14,508 nt of DNA from contig CAAENY010000134.1 in the NCBI GenBank assembly GCA_900757465.1, positions 1 to 14,508 on the forward strand. Direction: 5' to 3'. Made by a program: the position numbers and the translations under genes. This stretch comes from an uncultured Collinsella sp. (GTDB taxonomy: Bacteria > Actinomycetota > Coriobacteriia > Coriobacteriales > Coriobacteriaceae). This document shows, one piece after another, positions 7,501 to 13,828 of this stretch. The notes under the pieces are model-generated. The model worked only from the letters and a program-made list of their open reading frames with translations. It was not told the DNA's origin and did not search any database. Position 1 is the stretch's first letter. Each line of letters starts with the position of its first letter.

Positions 7501-8951
7501 AAATGGTGGTGCCCGTTGCATACGAGACTGTAAGCGGTTGCGGCTGCGCGTCGTACGCCGTGGTCGGCCAGTCCATCGCGGGTTGGGGCGTTATGTCACC
7601 AGATGCCACAGTACCCCACGCGGTGCCGTGGCCGCAGCACACGGGCTTTTTGGCAACCGTCAACGAGCAACTGCAGCATATTACTTGGACGCGAGGCGCA
7701 TCGGCATTCGCAACGCAGCCCGTGGGCGCCGCAGACTGTGGCCCGGCGTCGTTTAGCGTAAGCAACAATGGCCGGTGCGTGATGTACGTAGAGAACACCG
7801 ATGGCAAGGTGGGACAAACCTACGACGAAGAAGGCAACCCGGTAGCAGTGATGGGCAAGCACTTCCGCATCTTCACCAGCACCTTGGCAGGCGATCTTTT
7901 CACGGAACCGTTCGATCTTTTCACGGAACCGTTCGTGATGTGCGAGCTGGACCATCCCGTCGATCAGATAACGACATTTTTGACGTCGGGAGGCATGCTC
8001 TCCGCGCTCGCCACGCACATTGTGAGCGCGGAGAAGAGCGAGGCAGAGCTGCACGGCATCGAAGTGCCCTTGGTGGCGTGTGCCACTCCGACGGGCGCGG
8101 TCGCTACCTCGGGCGCAGTGGTTCCCGGAGCAGCAGGCGAATCCTTCATGGTCACGGTGCGAAACGACGGCAACACCTTGCTGACCGCCGGCACGATCGA
8201 TCTGTACCGAGAGGGCTCCAGCCAGCCGTTCTCCAGCGCATCCATCGGATTCGGAGCGAACGCACGCATGGCTTCGATCTACGATCCAGAGCTTGCCGAG
8301 GACGCTTCGGCCAACGACATAGCACACGTGAAGTACGCGCTCGAGACGCTGGGCGAACATTTTGCGACGCACCCGCTGGTAGCCGACAACGGCAACGCCG
8401 TGCTGGCACCGGGTTGCACGGCACAGTTCCGCATGAGCTTCGCCATCCCCGAGAGTTGGGGCGACGAGGTGGGCAAACGCGTAACGCTCTATGCGAAGGC
8501 ACGTAATCTGGTGGCGCTCGATCCCGTAACGTTCGAGGAAATTCGACCGGGCGCAAACTCGACGCTGGGCGCCGTACTGCACGAGCTTCATGTACCCGAC
8601 GCGGCATGCGAACGCTCGGAAGTTCAGGTCGGCGTATGCGACAGCGCGGATACGACAGGACTTCACGACGCCCCGATGACGGCAGACGGCGATGGTGGCT
8701 CGAGTGGCGGCGGTACTGACAAGGGCGGCGGCTCCGGCGGAAGCAGCTCCGGCAGTGGCAAGGACCACGGCAATAACAAGCGCTCCGGAAAAGCGGGCGC
8801 GCTTGCGGGCACGGGCGATGTCAACGCTCCCCTTACGGCAGCCGCTGCAGCACTCGCAGCGGCAGGCGCCGGCCTCGTCGCCTACAGCGCCCGCCGCACG
8901 GCGCTCGAAACCGACACCGCCAATGAGGTCAATTCTGATAAGCGTCGCTAG
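4563..8951 (+). CDS. Large Tat-exported, LAxTG-anchored cell-surface protein
   Basis: This is a 1462-residue protein. ATG at 4563 is preferred because GGGAG lies 6 nt upstream and the product then begins with a Tat-like signal, MLDRRSLLIAGASSLAGIML; a likely signal-peptidase site is AYA at residues 39-41, before DED. Residues ~48-150 form an Ig-like/carboxypeptidase-regulatory-like module (VVVVDVANKNTPITGAQVTL, then TATTDDEGTAIFEV). The long middle (~400-1150) has no family I recognise. Its second half has repeated strand-like units with Trp and Gly that could form a propeller, a guess only. Residues ~1190-1250 resemble CARDB (ESFMVTVRNDGNTLLTAGTI). A Gly/Ser linker (~1376-1405) leads to LAGTGD at residues 1414-1419, a hydrophobic span and a short charged tail, which is a sortase sorting signal of LAxTG type. 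No sortase gene is in the window. Function is probably adhesion or ligand binding at the wall. Confidence 0.85.
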   Translation: MLDRRSLLIAGASSLAGIMLPRVPGSKNAFLLPFAPTEAYADEDDPFKVLVLSRTMFGVVVVDVANKNTPITGAQVTLTSRYAAGKQLTATTDDEGTAIFEVAPLSEGYVDEATLLDAYDFNGGISISMAGYRDVEIPLARVQGGTAITAPTRPLSDGEPYFRQLTFDEWDIQYADATFMAMPADEAANDQPDTHAFTVQAHLPQGGQATLHINKVMPAAGSSSETVTQIGQVKASASGADNLATFTLEDKFLDAASNLLEEGCKLRFVLDYQGKTYTLSSPMAVVTAPAAKAESGSTTIIPTTMDQEITPFDFPASFPGIGGNKFTCWMPTFPILFDFSFAGYVLFGGGYKPVGYMNDSGNPDPEYWKKSPRESGAKQANRYLDEMEGKWNQYKSMSAGSGTDPRNTKLLRHHCTPLFTMDIATQLYGSLAYDWVGKTWGNNNDPAYGNIKALFQVRTDLNWTEQFTLGPVPFFLNVNPWVLAKLALAVGAHTHGSGAAFFKNISLDYSNTSGSFTIQIGLAVTFGAGVAGVASSAVRGAASLTLFIGYEKADGHQLPRLRVGADVDVDVILQFVMFKWTTKAWSGSWPTLLDSWNMSVNNGDQYVLQRSELALGGDTPYTLDARFGSAGNSEAGGVPQFIASATIVTNAELLARAEVKATAVNVAPVVRDWDQAVTRIELEADAESDDTGQIEYFDHALIENDENAAPMYKYAYIGQATNAVADPNANSAGVSEDGRGGIKPSSDSVLFSGVLSEAHMKLAMIAGAECLFRIASVRYGDNGRSRLVVHTKANGTWSAPTPVDFPLGFGENDVERDGIYDYDFDVVEYTDGRGNRDAYVLLVSGERRDGDNTFFDTASTAGILSVVRLRISNDEIRVVSHTSWRSISRGRLQEDGYHCLQCPRITVGKTLVDGRLSGAYLHRRGTTAEKALGSEAEVALECFTLWSDVSGDSLTFRQVLRFPQAPSSIELGAPENINGKMVVPVAYETVSGCGCASYAVVGQSIAGWGVMSPDATVPHAVPWPQHTGFLATVNEQLQHITWTRGASAFATQPVGAADCGPASFSVSNNGRCVMYVENTDGKVGQTYDEEGNPVAVMGKHFRIFTSTLAGDLFTEPFDLFTEPFVMCELDHPVDQITTFLTSGGMLSALATHIVSAEKSEAELHGIEVPLVACATPTGAVATSGAVVPGAAGESFMVTVRNDGNTLLTAGTIDLYREGSSQPFSSASIGFGANARMASIYDPELAEDASANDIAHVKYALETLGEHFATHPLVADNGNAVLAPGCTAQFRMSFAIPESWGDEVGKRVTLYAKARNLVALDPVTFEEIRPGANSTLGAVLHELHVPDAACERSEVQVGVCDSADTTGLHDAPMTADGDGGSSGGGTDKGGGSGGSSSGSGKDHGNNKRSGKAGALAGTGDVNAPLTAAAAALAAAGAGLVAYSARRTALETDTANEVNSDKRR
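7892..7933 (+). repeat. 21-bp in-frame tandem duplication inside the surface-protein gene
   Basis: Two identical 21-nt units, 7892-7912 and 7913-7933 (each starting CGATCTTTTCACGG), lie head to tail. They encode DLFTEPFDLFTEPF, a duplicated heptapeptide. The unit is a multiple of three, so the frame is kept. Perfect identity suggests a recent event. Confidence 0.95.
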
Positions 8952-9001
8952 CTTCTAGTTACTTTTGTGAGAGACGCCGACTCGGCTCATCGAACGCCAA
9001 A

Positions 9002-9033
9002 AGGGCTGGCCTCGGGTACCCGAAGCCAGCCCT
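9002..9033. terminator. Strong hairpin between convergent genes, likely bidirectional terminator
   Basis: AGGGCTGGC (9002-9010) pairs perfectly with GCCAGCCCT (9025-9033); the inner TCGGGTACCCGA is itself palindromic, giving a long stem. On the minus strand it is followed by TTTT-type sequence (AAAA at 8999-9002 on plus), so it is best suited to ending the lipoprotein gene at 9063. On the plus strand it lies 50 nt after the surface-protein stop without a T-run. Confidence 0.8.
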
Positions 9034-9062
9034 GAGTCGCCTGACATGGGAATCGCAGTCCG

Positions 9063-10079
9063 CTACTTGAGCTTCAGCGCCTCCATCATGGGCACGGCAG
9101 CATCCCAGTCGATCTTCCAGCCGATCGACACACGGACGGTTTCACCCGTCGCGGGAGCCGTCGCAAACAGCGTATGGCCGTTGTCGGGACCGGTAAAGCG
9201 CAGCCACGTTATGCCGTTGTACTCGACCTGGTCGGTTGTTGTCTCCTTGCCTTCGTAGACCTGCTCTAGGCTTGCAACCTCTTCCTCCGGCGAGCGCGGG
9301 AAGATGCTGATGTTCAGGCGTCCTCCAGTCTCGTCGTGGAAGAAGTTTGCCTTTTCGCGCTCTTCGTCGGACGAATCCAGCGTGTACCCATCGGCGGCCT
9401 CGATGCTGTACGATGCGCAGTCGATGCCCGTTAAATCTGCCTTCTCGCCAGAATCGGCCACGCCGCCGGCCGCCTTGAACTCCTTGGTCTCGCAGTCCGT
9501 GGTGTCAAAGTGCATGGCCTCGTGGTTCTTAGCGGGGGCGTAAGCGTCTACGAACTCGACAGTGATGGGCCCGTAGTACGCCGTCTTGGGCGCCCAGAAA
9601 TATACGTACTCAACGGTCTCACCCGGACCGATGTCTGGCCTCTCGGAAAGGTCAATTCCCTTGTGCAGATCATCGGGGGCCTCGCTTGCAACGTAGTCGA
9701 GCACAGCCGCCTTGCCGGAAGTAAACAACGGGTCGCCTGCCTCAAGATCGCCCTGGGCAGCATGCACGTTAAAGGAACTGAACGTCCTGTTCTTTGTGTT
9801 GTTGTTGGTGATCTTGATGTGCAGGTAAAAGCCGTCCTGCAGCTTGGCATCGCCACGATAGAACGTACCGTGAGCCACCGACTCATAGGTAATGCCTGCC
9901 ACCTCGACCGTCTGCGAATCATAGGCCTTGGCCTTCTTGGACTTCTCCTGCACAGGTGCGCTCCCGCCCGAGCCACTCGGCGCATTACCGCCGCAGCCGG
10001 CAAGCGTACACGCCAACACAGCCGAAAGCGCCACGGTGGGAATTCCTAACAGCAGCTTCTTCGTCATGGGCTTCATCAT
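9063..10079 (-). CDS. Lipoprotein with DUF5067-like domain
   Basis: This is a 338-residue protein. ATG at 10079 is chosen since AAAGGAG lies 8 nt upstream; a GTG at 10085 is only 2 nt from it. The signal peptide MMKPMTKKLLLGIPTVALSA continues to a lipobox LAGC (residues 26-29), so the mature protein starts at Cys29 and is lipid-anchored outside the membrane. A Gly/Ser-rich linker follows. Residues ~50-190 (TVEVAGITYESV, GFYLHIKITNNNTKN, GETVEYVYFWAPKTAYYGPI) look like a DUF5067-type Ig-like domain. Residues ~215-338 form a second domain (YSIEAADGYTLDSSDEER, NISIFPRSPEEEVASLEQVY, VEYNGITWLRFTGPDNGHTL) that resembles DUF1795/PsbP-like folds only loosely. It is probably monocistronic. The function is unknown. 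Confidence 0.8.
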   Translation of the reverse strand: MMKPMTKKLLLGIPTVALSAVLACTLAGCGGNAPSGSGGSAPVQEKSKKAKAYDSQTVEVAGITYESVAHGTFYRGDAKLQDGFYLHIKITNNNTKNRTFSSFNVHAAQGDLEAGDPLFTSGKAAVLDYVASEAPDDLHKGIDLSERPDIGPGETVEYVYFWAPKTAYYGPITVEFVDAYAPAKNHEAMHFDTTDCETKEFKAAGGVADSGEKADLTGIDCASYSIEAADGYTLDSSDEEREKANFFHDETGGRLNISIFPRSPEEEVASLEQVYEGKETTTDQVEYNGITWLRFTGPDNGHTLFATAPATGETVRVSIGWKIDWDAAVPMMEALKLK

Positions 10080-10423
10080 CCTCACCGCTCCTTTCGCTTG
10101 CAGCTCATCCGTTGCCCAAGGCCTTCGTCATCCCGTGGCATCGGCTTCCACTATGAGCGTATGACGAAACACGGCGCCGGCGAAGTGACCCGTGGCCCAA
10201 ATAACGACCCGTTAGACCCTCTTTCTGACCAAAAGGGCCCCAGTTCGCATACCCTCGGCCCACAAAACGAGACGCATGTCCCAATATCCGGGCGCAAAGC
10301 CTAAGTGCCGAAGGTACCTATCAGAGCGTATGATGTCCTCAACGATTTTGGACAGCGGGCACAAGTCGTCGTTGACATCCAAGCCGCTCGCCCGAACCAA
10401 GCAATTATTTGGAGGAGACAAAT
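10080..10423. other. Divergent intergenic region between the lipoprotein and DUF3825 genes
   Basis: These 344 bp separate two divergent genes and should hold both promoters. TATGAT at 10329-10334 is a good -10-like hexamer for the plus-strand gene, but the -35 position is poor. A perfect TTGACA at 10372-10377 has no -10 box at usual spacing and would leave almost no leader. No open frame with a ribosome binding site, no RNA gene and no repeat were seen. Confidence 0.4.
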
Positions 10424-12145
10424 ATGGAAGAAGCAAAGTATGGACAGAACAGTCTGAGCGAGGAGGAGCGTCTGGTTATCGCCAGGGCTGCCGATTCGCC
10501 CAAGTTTAAAGCTTCCCCCGTCTCCGCCGAGCTCATTGATTCCTTTGGCGACGACCTGACGAGCTTTGCATCGATTCCGTATACCTCTAAATCCAGGCTT
10601 TCGAGCCTCTATGGGCCGGGGCTTGATGCCATGGCGCTGCTTTGCGCCGATTGGAAAGAAGCGTACGCCCAGGGCGCGCTTTATATGCGAGACCCCAAAA
10701 CGGTCAGCTTTGCCACACACCTGGAGACTGCAAATGGATCGGCCGTTGAACTGTCGATTGCCGAAAATGCACAGGACGGCCTCCCCTGGTTTCTCTCGTA
10801 TGTCCCCATTGCCGATCGCATGAAGCTGCGCCGAGACTATGAGACCAAAGCCCCGAGCGTCGACACCCATACGCAACCCATTGCAAGCACGAACGCCGAT
10901 ACCGGTGCTCGCCCCGCTGCGACCTCACTGCCCCCGCTCCTAGAGCGCAATCTCGAGCGCATGCAGGAGACCGAGGACTATCTCGAGGGCCCCGTTCCGC
11001 AAGACCTCGTCGAGGAATTTGCATCCCTTGGCGAGGCACTCTCATCGTTCGCATGGACTTCGCAGCGATGGACCGACACGATCATCGAGTACGCAAAGCG
11101 CGACATCGACGTCGCGGCTCTTTTAGATCGTGATTGGAAATTCGCCTTCTCCAACCGAATCATCCGCTTCTACGAGGGCAAGGTTATCTTTCCGATCAGC
11201 GTTCTTCGAAACGACGGGGAAACTCCAGTCGAGGTGTCGATAACACGCGACCGTAAGATGGATCGCCCGGGTGCGCTGCCTTGGCGTGTCTGCTATGTCG
11301 ATAACTTCGCTTTCCAAAAGGTGCGTGCCGGCCATGCGCTCACCGACTGGGCATATCTGGGCAACATCGATAGCATGATCGAGAGTCTTGCGAATTACGC
11401 GCTGGACGAAAAATGGGGCTTTGACCAGGACGAGAACTCCAAGGACTATTCGATTCTGCGCAGCTACCTCATGTACACCTTCTATCGCCTTCAGTCCGAA
11501 AACAAGGTTCTCGAGGACATCGATAAGGGAATCGCGGCATTTAACACCGGACTCGTCGACCCCACCTACGAGGCCATTTATGCCTGCTTTTCGCCATCGA
11601 GCAGCGGATGTCCATGGCGCTTCGAGGCCTTTTGCAAAGCGGGTTCAAAACAGTGGGGAAAGAAACTCGTTGCGTCGTTTGACCCGCTTCCGCAGCGCGC
11701 ATCCTATTTTGAAAAGAAGGAAGACCTGCTCTTTGACGGCAACAGAACGCTCCAGCGCGACGTTGACCATATCCTGCTCGACAACATCGACCGCCTGCCC
11801 GAAGCGTTTCTTGCCGAGGAGTTGCGCGGAAGCAGCGATGCGCTCGAAGCACTGTCGAGAGCGGTTAGCGCAGATGACGATGCGTCAAAGAAGGCCGCCT
11901 ATGATGAACTACGCGAAGCCGTTGAGGACAACGCCAAGGTGAAGCGTCGTCTGATCAACAGACTCGACGATGCCATTGAGCTCGCCCAGAAGCGTGTCGA
12001 GTGGAACTTCAAGACCGCCGTTCCGGCGTTCTACCCCACCAAGAACACCATGAGCCTGCTACTGCCGCTCGACCTGACCGAAAACGACCGGCCCGATGTC
12101 GCCCTGGTGGTCGAGCTCATGGAGTCCGGCGCCTATATAGGCTAG
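10424..12145 (+). CDS. DUF3825-type protein with duplicated N-terminal module; ends at an in-frame TAG
   Basis: This is 573 residues to the TAG at 12143-12145. ATG at 10424 has GGAGGAG at 10411-10417, spacing 6. Residues ~32-127 and ~190-292 are two copies of one module: compare AMALLCADWKEAYAQG with VAALLDRDWKFAFSNR, GSAVELSI with ETPVEVSI, and GLPWFLSYV with ALPWRVCYV. A low-complexity linker joins them. From ~306 the sequence matches my memory of DUF3825: DWAYLGNIDSMIESLANYAL, TYEAIYACFSP, GKKLVASFDPLPQRASYF, YPTKNTMSLLLPLDL. The frame after the TAG stays family-like for 32 codons, so the last segment is cut off or read through. DUF3825 has no firmly established function; RNA-related roles have been proposed for linked domains. 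No enzyme motifs are visible. Confidence 0.75.
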   Translation: MEEAKYGQNSLSEEERLVIARAADSPKFKASPVSAELIDSFGDDLTSFASIPYTSKSRLSSLYGPGLDAMALLCADWKEAYAQGALYMRDPKTVSFATHLETANGSAVELSIAENAQDGLPWFLSYVPIADRMKLRRDYETKAPSVDTHTQPIASTNADTGARPAATSLPPLLERNLERMQETEDYLEGPVPQDLVEEFASLGEALSSFAWTSQRWTDTIIEYAKRDIDVAALLDRDWKFAFSNRIIRFYEGKVIFPISVLRNDGETPVEVSITRDRKMDRPGALPWRVCYVDNFAFQKVRAGHALTDWAYLGNIDSMIESLANYALDEKWGFDQDENSKDYSILRSYLMYTFYRLQSENKVLEDIDKGIAAFNTGLVDPTYEAIYACFSPSSSGCPWRFEAFCKAGSKQWGKKLVASFDPLPQRASYFEKKEDLLFDGNRTLQRDVDHILLDNIDRLPEAFLAEELRGSSDALEALSRAVSADDDASKKAAYDELREAVEDNAKVKRRLINRLDDAIELAQKRVEWNFKTAVPAFYPTKNTMSLLLPLDLTENDRPDVALVVELMESGAYIG

Positions 12146-12244
12146 ACAATTCTGACCATGAAGATGGCCTATAACAACGCGCGCCTGATCAGCCGCCCGG
12201 ACAGCGACTGGCTCAATACTTCGCTGCAAGTTACAGACTGCTAA
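12143..12244 (+). pseudogene. In-frame continuation of the DUF3825 gene beyond an amber codon
   Basis: Directly after TAG (12143-12145), in the same frame and with no indel, the DNA encodes TILTMKMAYNNARLISRPDS, then DWLNTSLQVTDC, and stops at TAA (12242-12244). As I recall it, the DUF3825 C-terminus ends in a motif of this kind (TxLTxxMAYxNARLxxRPDxDWL), so this looks like the genuine C-terminus. The simplest explanation is a single CAG-to-TAG change. Whether the codon is a true stop, a sequencing error or is suppressed cannot be told from sequence. Confidence 0.7.
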
Positions 12245-12260
12245 ACAATCCGGCTCTCTT

Positions 12261-12293
12261 GCCCCGCGTTCCACCAATGAGCGCGGGGCTTTG
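12261..12293 (+). terminator. Rho-independent terminator of the DUF3825 gene
   Basis: GCCCCGCG (12261-12268) pairs with CGCGGGGC (12282-12289) across a 13-nt loop, followed by TTTG. It lies 16 nt after the TAA at 12244, not directly after the TAG at 12145. This position supports TAA as the original end of the gene. Confidence 0.8.
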
Positions 12294-12301
12294 CTATGTA
12301 C

Positions 12302-12344
12302 CGTTTACTCGGACAGAAGCGGCTCGGTTTTGTCCGAGTAAACG
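12302..12344. repeat. Perfect 14-bp inverted repeat with 15-nt loop
   Basis: CGTTTACTCGGACA at 12302-12315 and TGTCCGAGTAAACG at 12331-12344 are exact reverse complements, separated by 15 nt rich in G and T. It lies just 3' of the minus-strand ATPase gene (ending at 12368). It has no U-run on either side, so it is not a standard terminator. It could be a terminal-repeat relic, a processing hairpin or a protein-binding site. Confidence 0.85.
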
Positions 12345-12367
12345 CGAGCATAAACTATCACCGCCCG

Positions 12368-13576
12368 CTATTCGACATTCGACCCCTCCCCCATCAGCCA
12401 CCGGGCGATGTCGACCACCTTAATCCCCTCATAATCAACAGCCTCATGCTTTGTACGCGCAATGACCATCTTGGGATACGCATCACGTATCGCAAGCAGA
12501 GGCGCCACTTCGCGCTCAAAGGTCTCCTGACGCGAAATGTCATCGCTAACTTGGATATACACACGTTCATCGCGACGAATTGCCACGAAGTCGATTTCCT
12601 TCTTATAAAGCACCCCGACATAGATTTCCCAACCGCGTCTTAGGAGCTCTAAAGCGACCATATTTTCATATACATGCCCGAAGTCGAGTTTTTTAGTGCC
12701 CAGTTTTGCATATCTGATTGCATGATCCGATAAATAGTATTTATCACCCGAAGTGAGGTACTTTTTACCGCCTACGTCATAGCGGCGAACTCGATAGAAC
12801 GCGAAGGCCTGGCATAAATATCCGAGGTACTGGGCGAGCGTTGCCACGGAAACGCGCGTGCCGGCAGCGTCCAGCGCGGCCGCAATCCCGCTAACAGAAG
12901 ATATGTTACCGATATTGTCCATTAGGAAATCGCATGCACGTTCTAGTTGCACCTTGTTACGAACCCCATGCTTTTCTTCCACATCACGCAAAACCAAGAC
13001 ATCTAGCACGTTCGCAATATATCGATAGCGAGCTCGCTCGCTAGGATACAAATACGAGCCAGGCATTCCGCCCTCTCTCAAATATCGGTCAAGCGCTTCG
13101 TCCTGGTTATGAATTCCGTGATATGTCGAAAACTCAAGCAAGGAGAACGGAAATACTTCGACCTCATATGTCCGCCCGCGAAAAAGCGTCGCCAAGTCAC
13201 TCGAAAGCAAGAATGCGTTGGAGCCAGTAACGTAGATATCGTATTTACCCGATGCATGAAGGCTATTGACCGCTTTTTCGAACCCAACGCAGGTTTGCAC
13301 CTCATCAATCATCACAATGTTATCGAGGCCCTCGCAATAGCTTTCCTCAACGTAGCGATGCAATGCTCGAAAATCCGTTAGTTCCTCGAATTCGAGGAGA
13401 TTGAAATTGATACGGATAATATTGGCATCGGGGTCGGCCTCACGAATGCGATCGGCAAGAGCTTCCAGTAGAACAGATTTGCCGCACCTACGAATGCCGG
13501 TAATAACCTTGATGTCCGGCGTTCCCTTAGCGCCAAGAAGCGCTTCCATATATTGAGGACGTTCAATAATCTTCAT
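12368..13576 (-). CDS. AAA_14/DUF4143-type ATP-binding protein
   Basis: This is a 402-residue protein from ATG at 13576, with a weak ribosome binding site (GGTGA 4 nt upstream). Walker A is GIRRCGKS (27-34), Walker B is NIVMIDEVQ (86-94) and the sensor-like motif is YVTGSNAFLLSSDLATLFRGR (115-135, shown here shortened: TGSNA then FRGR). These are typical of the bacterial AAA_14 ATPase. The C-terminal part (~200 on) is DUF4143-like: YYLSDHAIRYAKLGTKKLD, then YENMVALELLRRGWEIYVG and KKEIDFVAIRRDERVYIQVS, which recalls a degraded PD-(D/E)XK nuclease fold. The family is very widespread in anaerobes, and its role is unsettled. The DNA is visibly AT-richer than its neighbours, suggesting acquisition. 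It is convergent with the DUF3825 gene. Confidence 0.9.
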   Translation of the reverse strand: MKIIERPQYMEALLGAKGTPDIKVITGIRRCGKSVLLEALADRIREADPDANIIRINFNLLEFEELTDFRALHRYVEESYCEGLDNIVMIDEVQTCVGFEKAVNSLHASGKYDIYVTGSNAFLLSSDLATLFRGRTYEVEVFPFSLLEFSTYHGIHNQDEALDRYLREGGMPGSYLYPSERARYRYIANVLDVLVLRDVEEKHGVRNKVQLERACDFLMDNIGNISSVSGIAAALDAAGTRVSVATLAQYLGYLCQAFAFYRVRRYDVGGKKYLTSGDKYYLSDHAIRYAKLGTKKLDFGHVYENMVALELLRRGWEIYVGVLYKKEIDFVAIRRDERVYIQVSDDISRQETFEREVAPLLAIRDAYPKMVIARTKHEAVDYEGIKVVDIARWLMGEGSNVE

Positions 13577-13626
13577 ATCTTCACCGCTCTATTAAATAAA
13601 AGCTCTCCTGATTCGTTTTCATTTAG

Positions 13627-13656
13627 TATATATCTGATTCTACTAAAAGAAATCAA
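13627..13656 (-). promoter_or_regulatory. Predicted promoter of the ATPase gene
   Basis: On the minus strand TTGATT (13651-13656) and TATATA (13627-13632) are 18 nt apart; TATACT (13625-13630) is an alternative -10. The region is strongly AT-rich. The -35 lies inside the left arm of the inverted repeat at 13651-13674. Confidence 0.4.
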
Positions 13657-13674
13657 ATATTTATTGATTTGATT
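13651..13674. promoter_or_regulatory. 8-bp inverted repeat overlapping the ATPase promoter (possible operator)
   Basis: AATCAAAT (13651-13658) and ATTTGATT (13667-13674) form a perfect dyad with an 8-nt centre. The left arm overlaps the predicted -35 of the minus-strand ATPase gene, where a repressor could act. AT-rich DNA produces such dyads by chance more often, so confidence is limited. Confidence 0.35.
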
Positions 13675-13745
13675 CAGCTATTTCTCCCAATAGCTTAACA
13701 TCAGTCGATATATCACGAACGGTTGTTCGATGGATTTCGTGTTAG

Positions 13746-13774
13746 TTGGAATCGCCTATGGGCTGGGCTATGCT
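13746..13774 (+). promoter_or_regulatory. Predicted promoter of the topoisomerase subunit B gene
   Basis: TTGGAA (13746-13751) and TATGCT (13769-13774) are separated by 17 nt, the optimal spacing. Each matches four of six consensus bases. A start site near 13781 would give a leader of about 48 nt before ATG at 13829. Confidence 0.45.
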
Positions 13775-13828
13775 ACCTTGACTATCTATATGACTTAAAC
13801 GCAGCAAAGGAGCACCGAGAGAGCGAGT

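Noticed and set aside
7596..8768. Long open frame on the minus strand (390 codons) opposite the surface-protein gene
   Set aside because: It lies wholly inside a confidently coding plus-strand gene, has no ribosome binding site that I could see, and its sequence (Arg/His/Cys-rich) looks like an antisense shadow of GC-rich coding DNA.
10372..10377. Perfect TTGACA as -35 of the DUF3825 gene
   Set aside because: No -10-like hexamer lies 16-18 nt downstream; the closest AT-rich words are about 25 nt away and would collide with the ribosome binding site.
10424..13576. A toxin-antitoxin or defence pair formed by the DUF3825 gene and the ATPase gene
   Set aside because: The genes converge, have a terminator between them, differ in base composition, and neither has toxin motifs. 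Genome-wide co-occurrence would be needed to support such a link.
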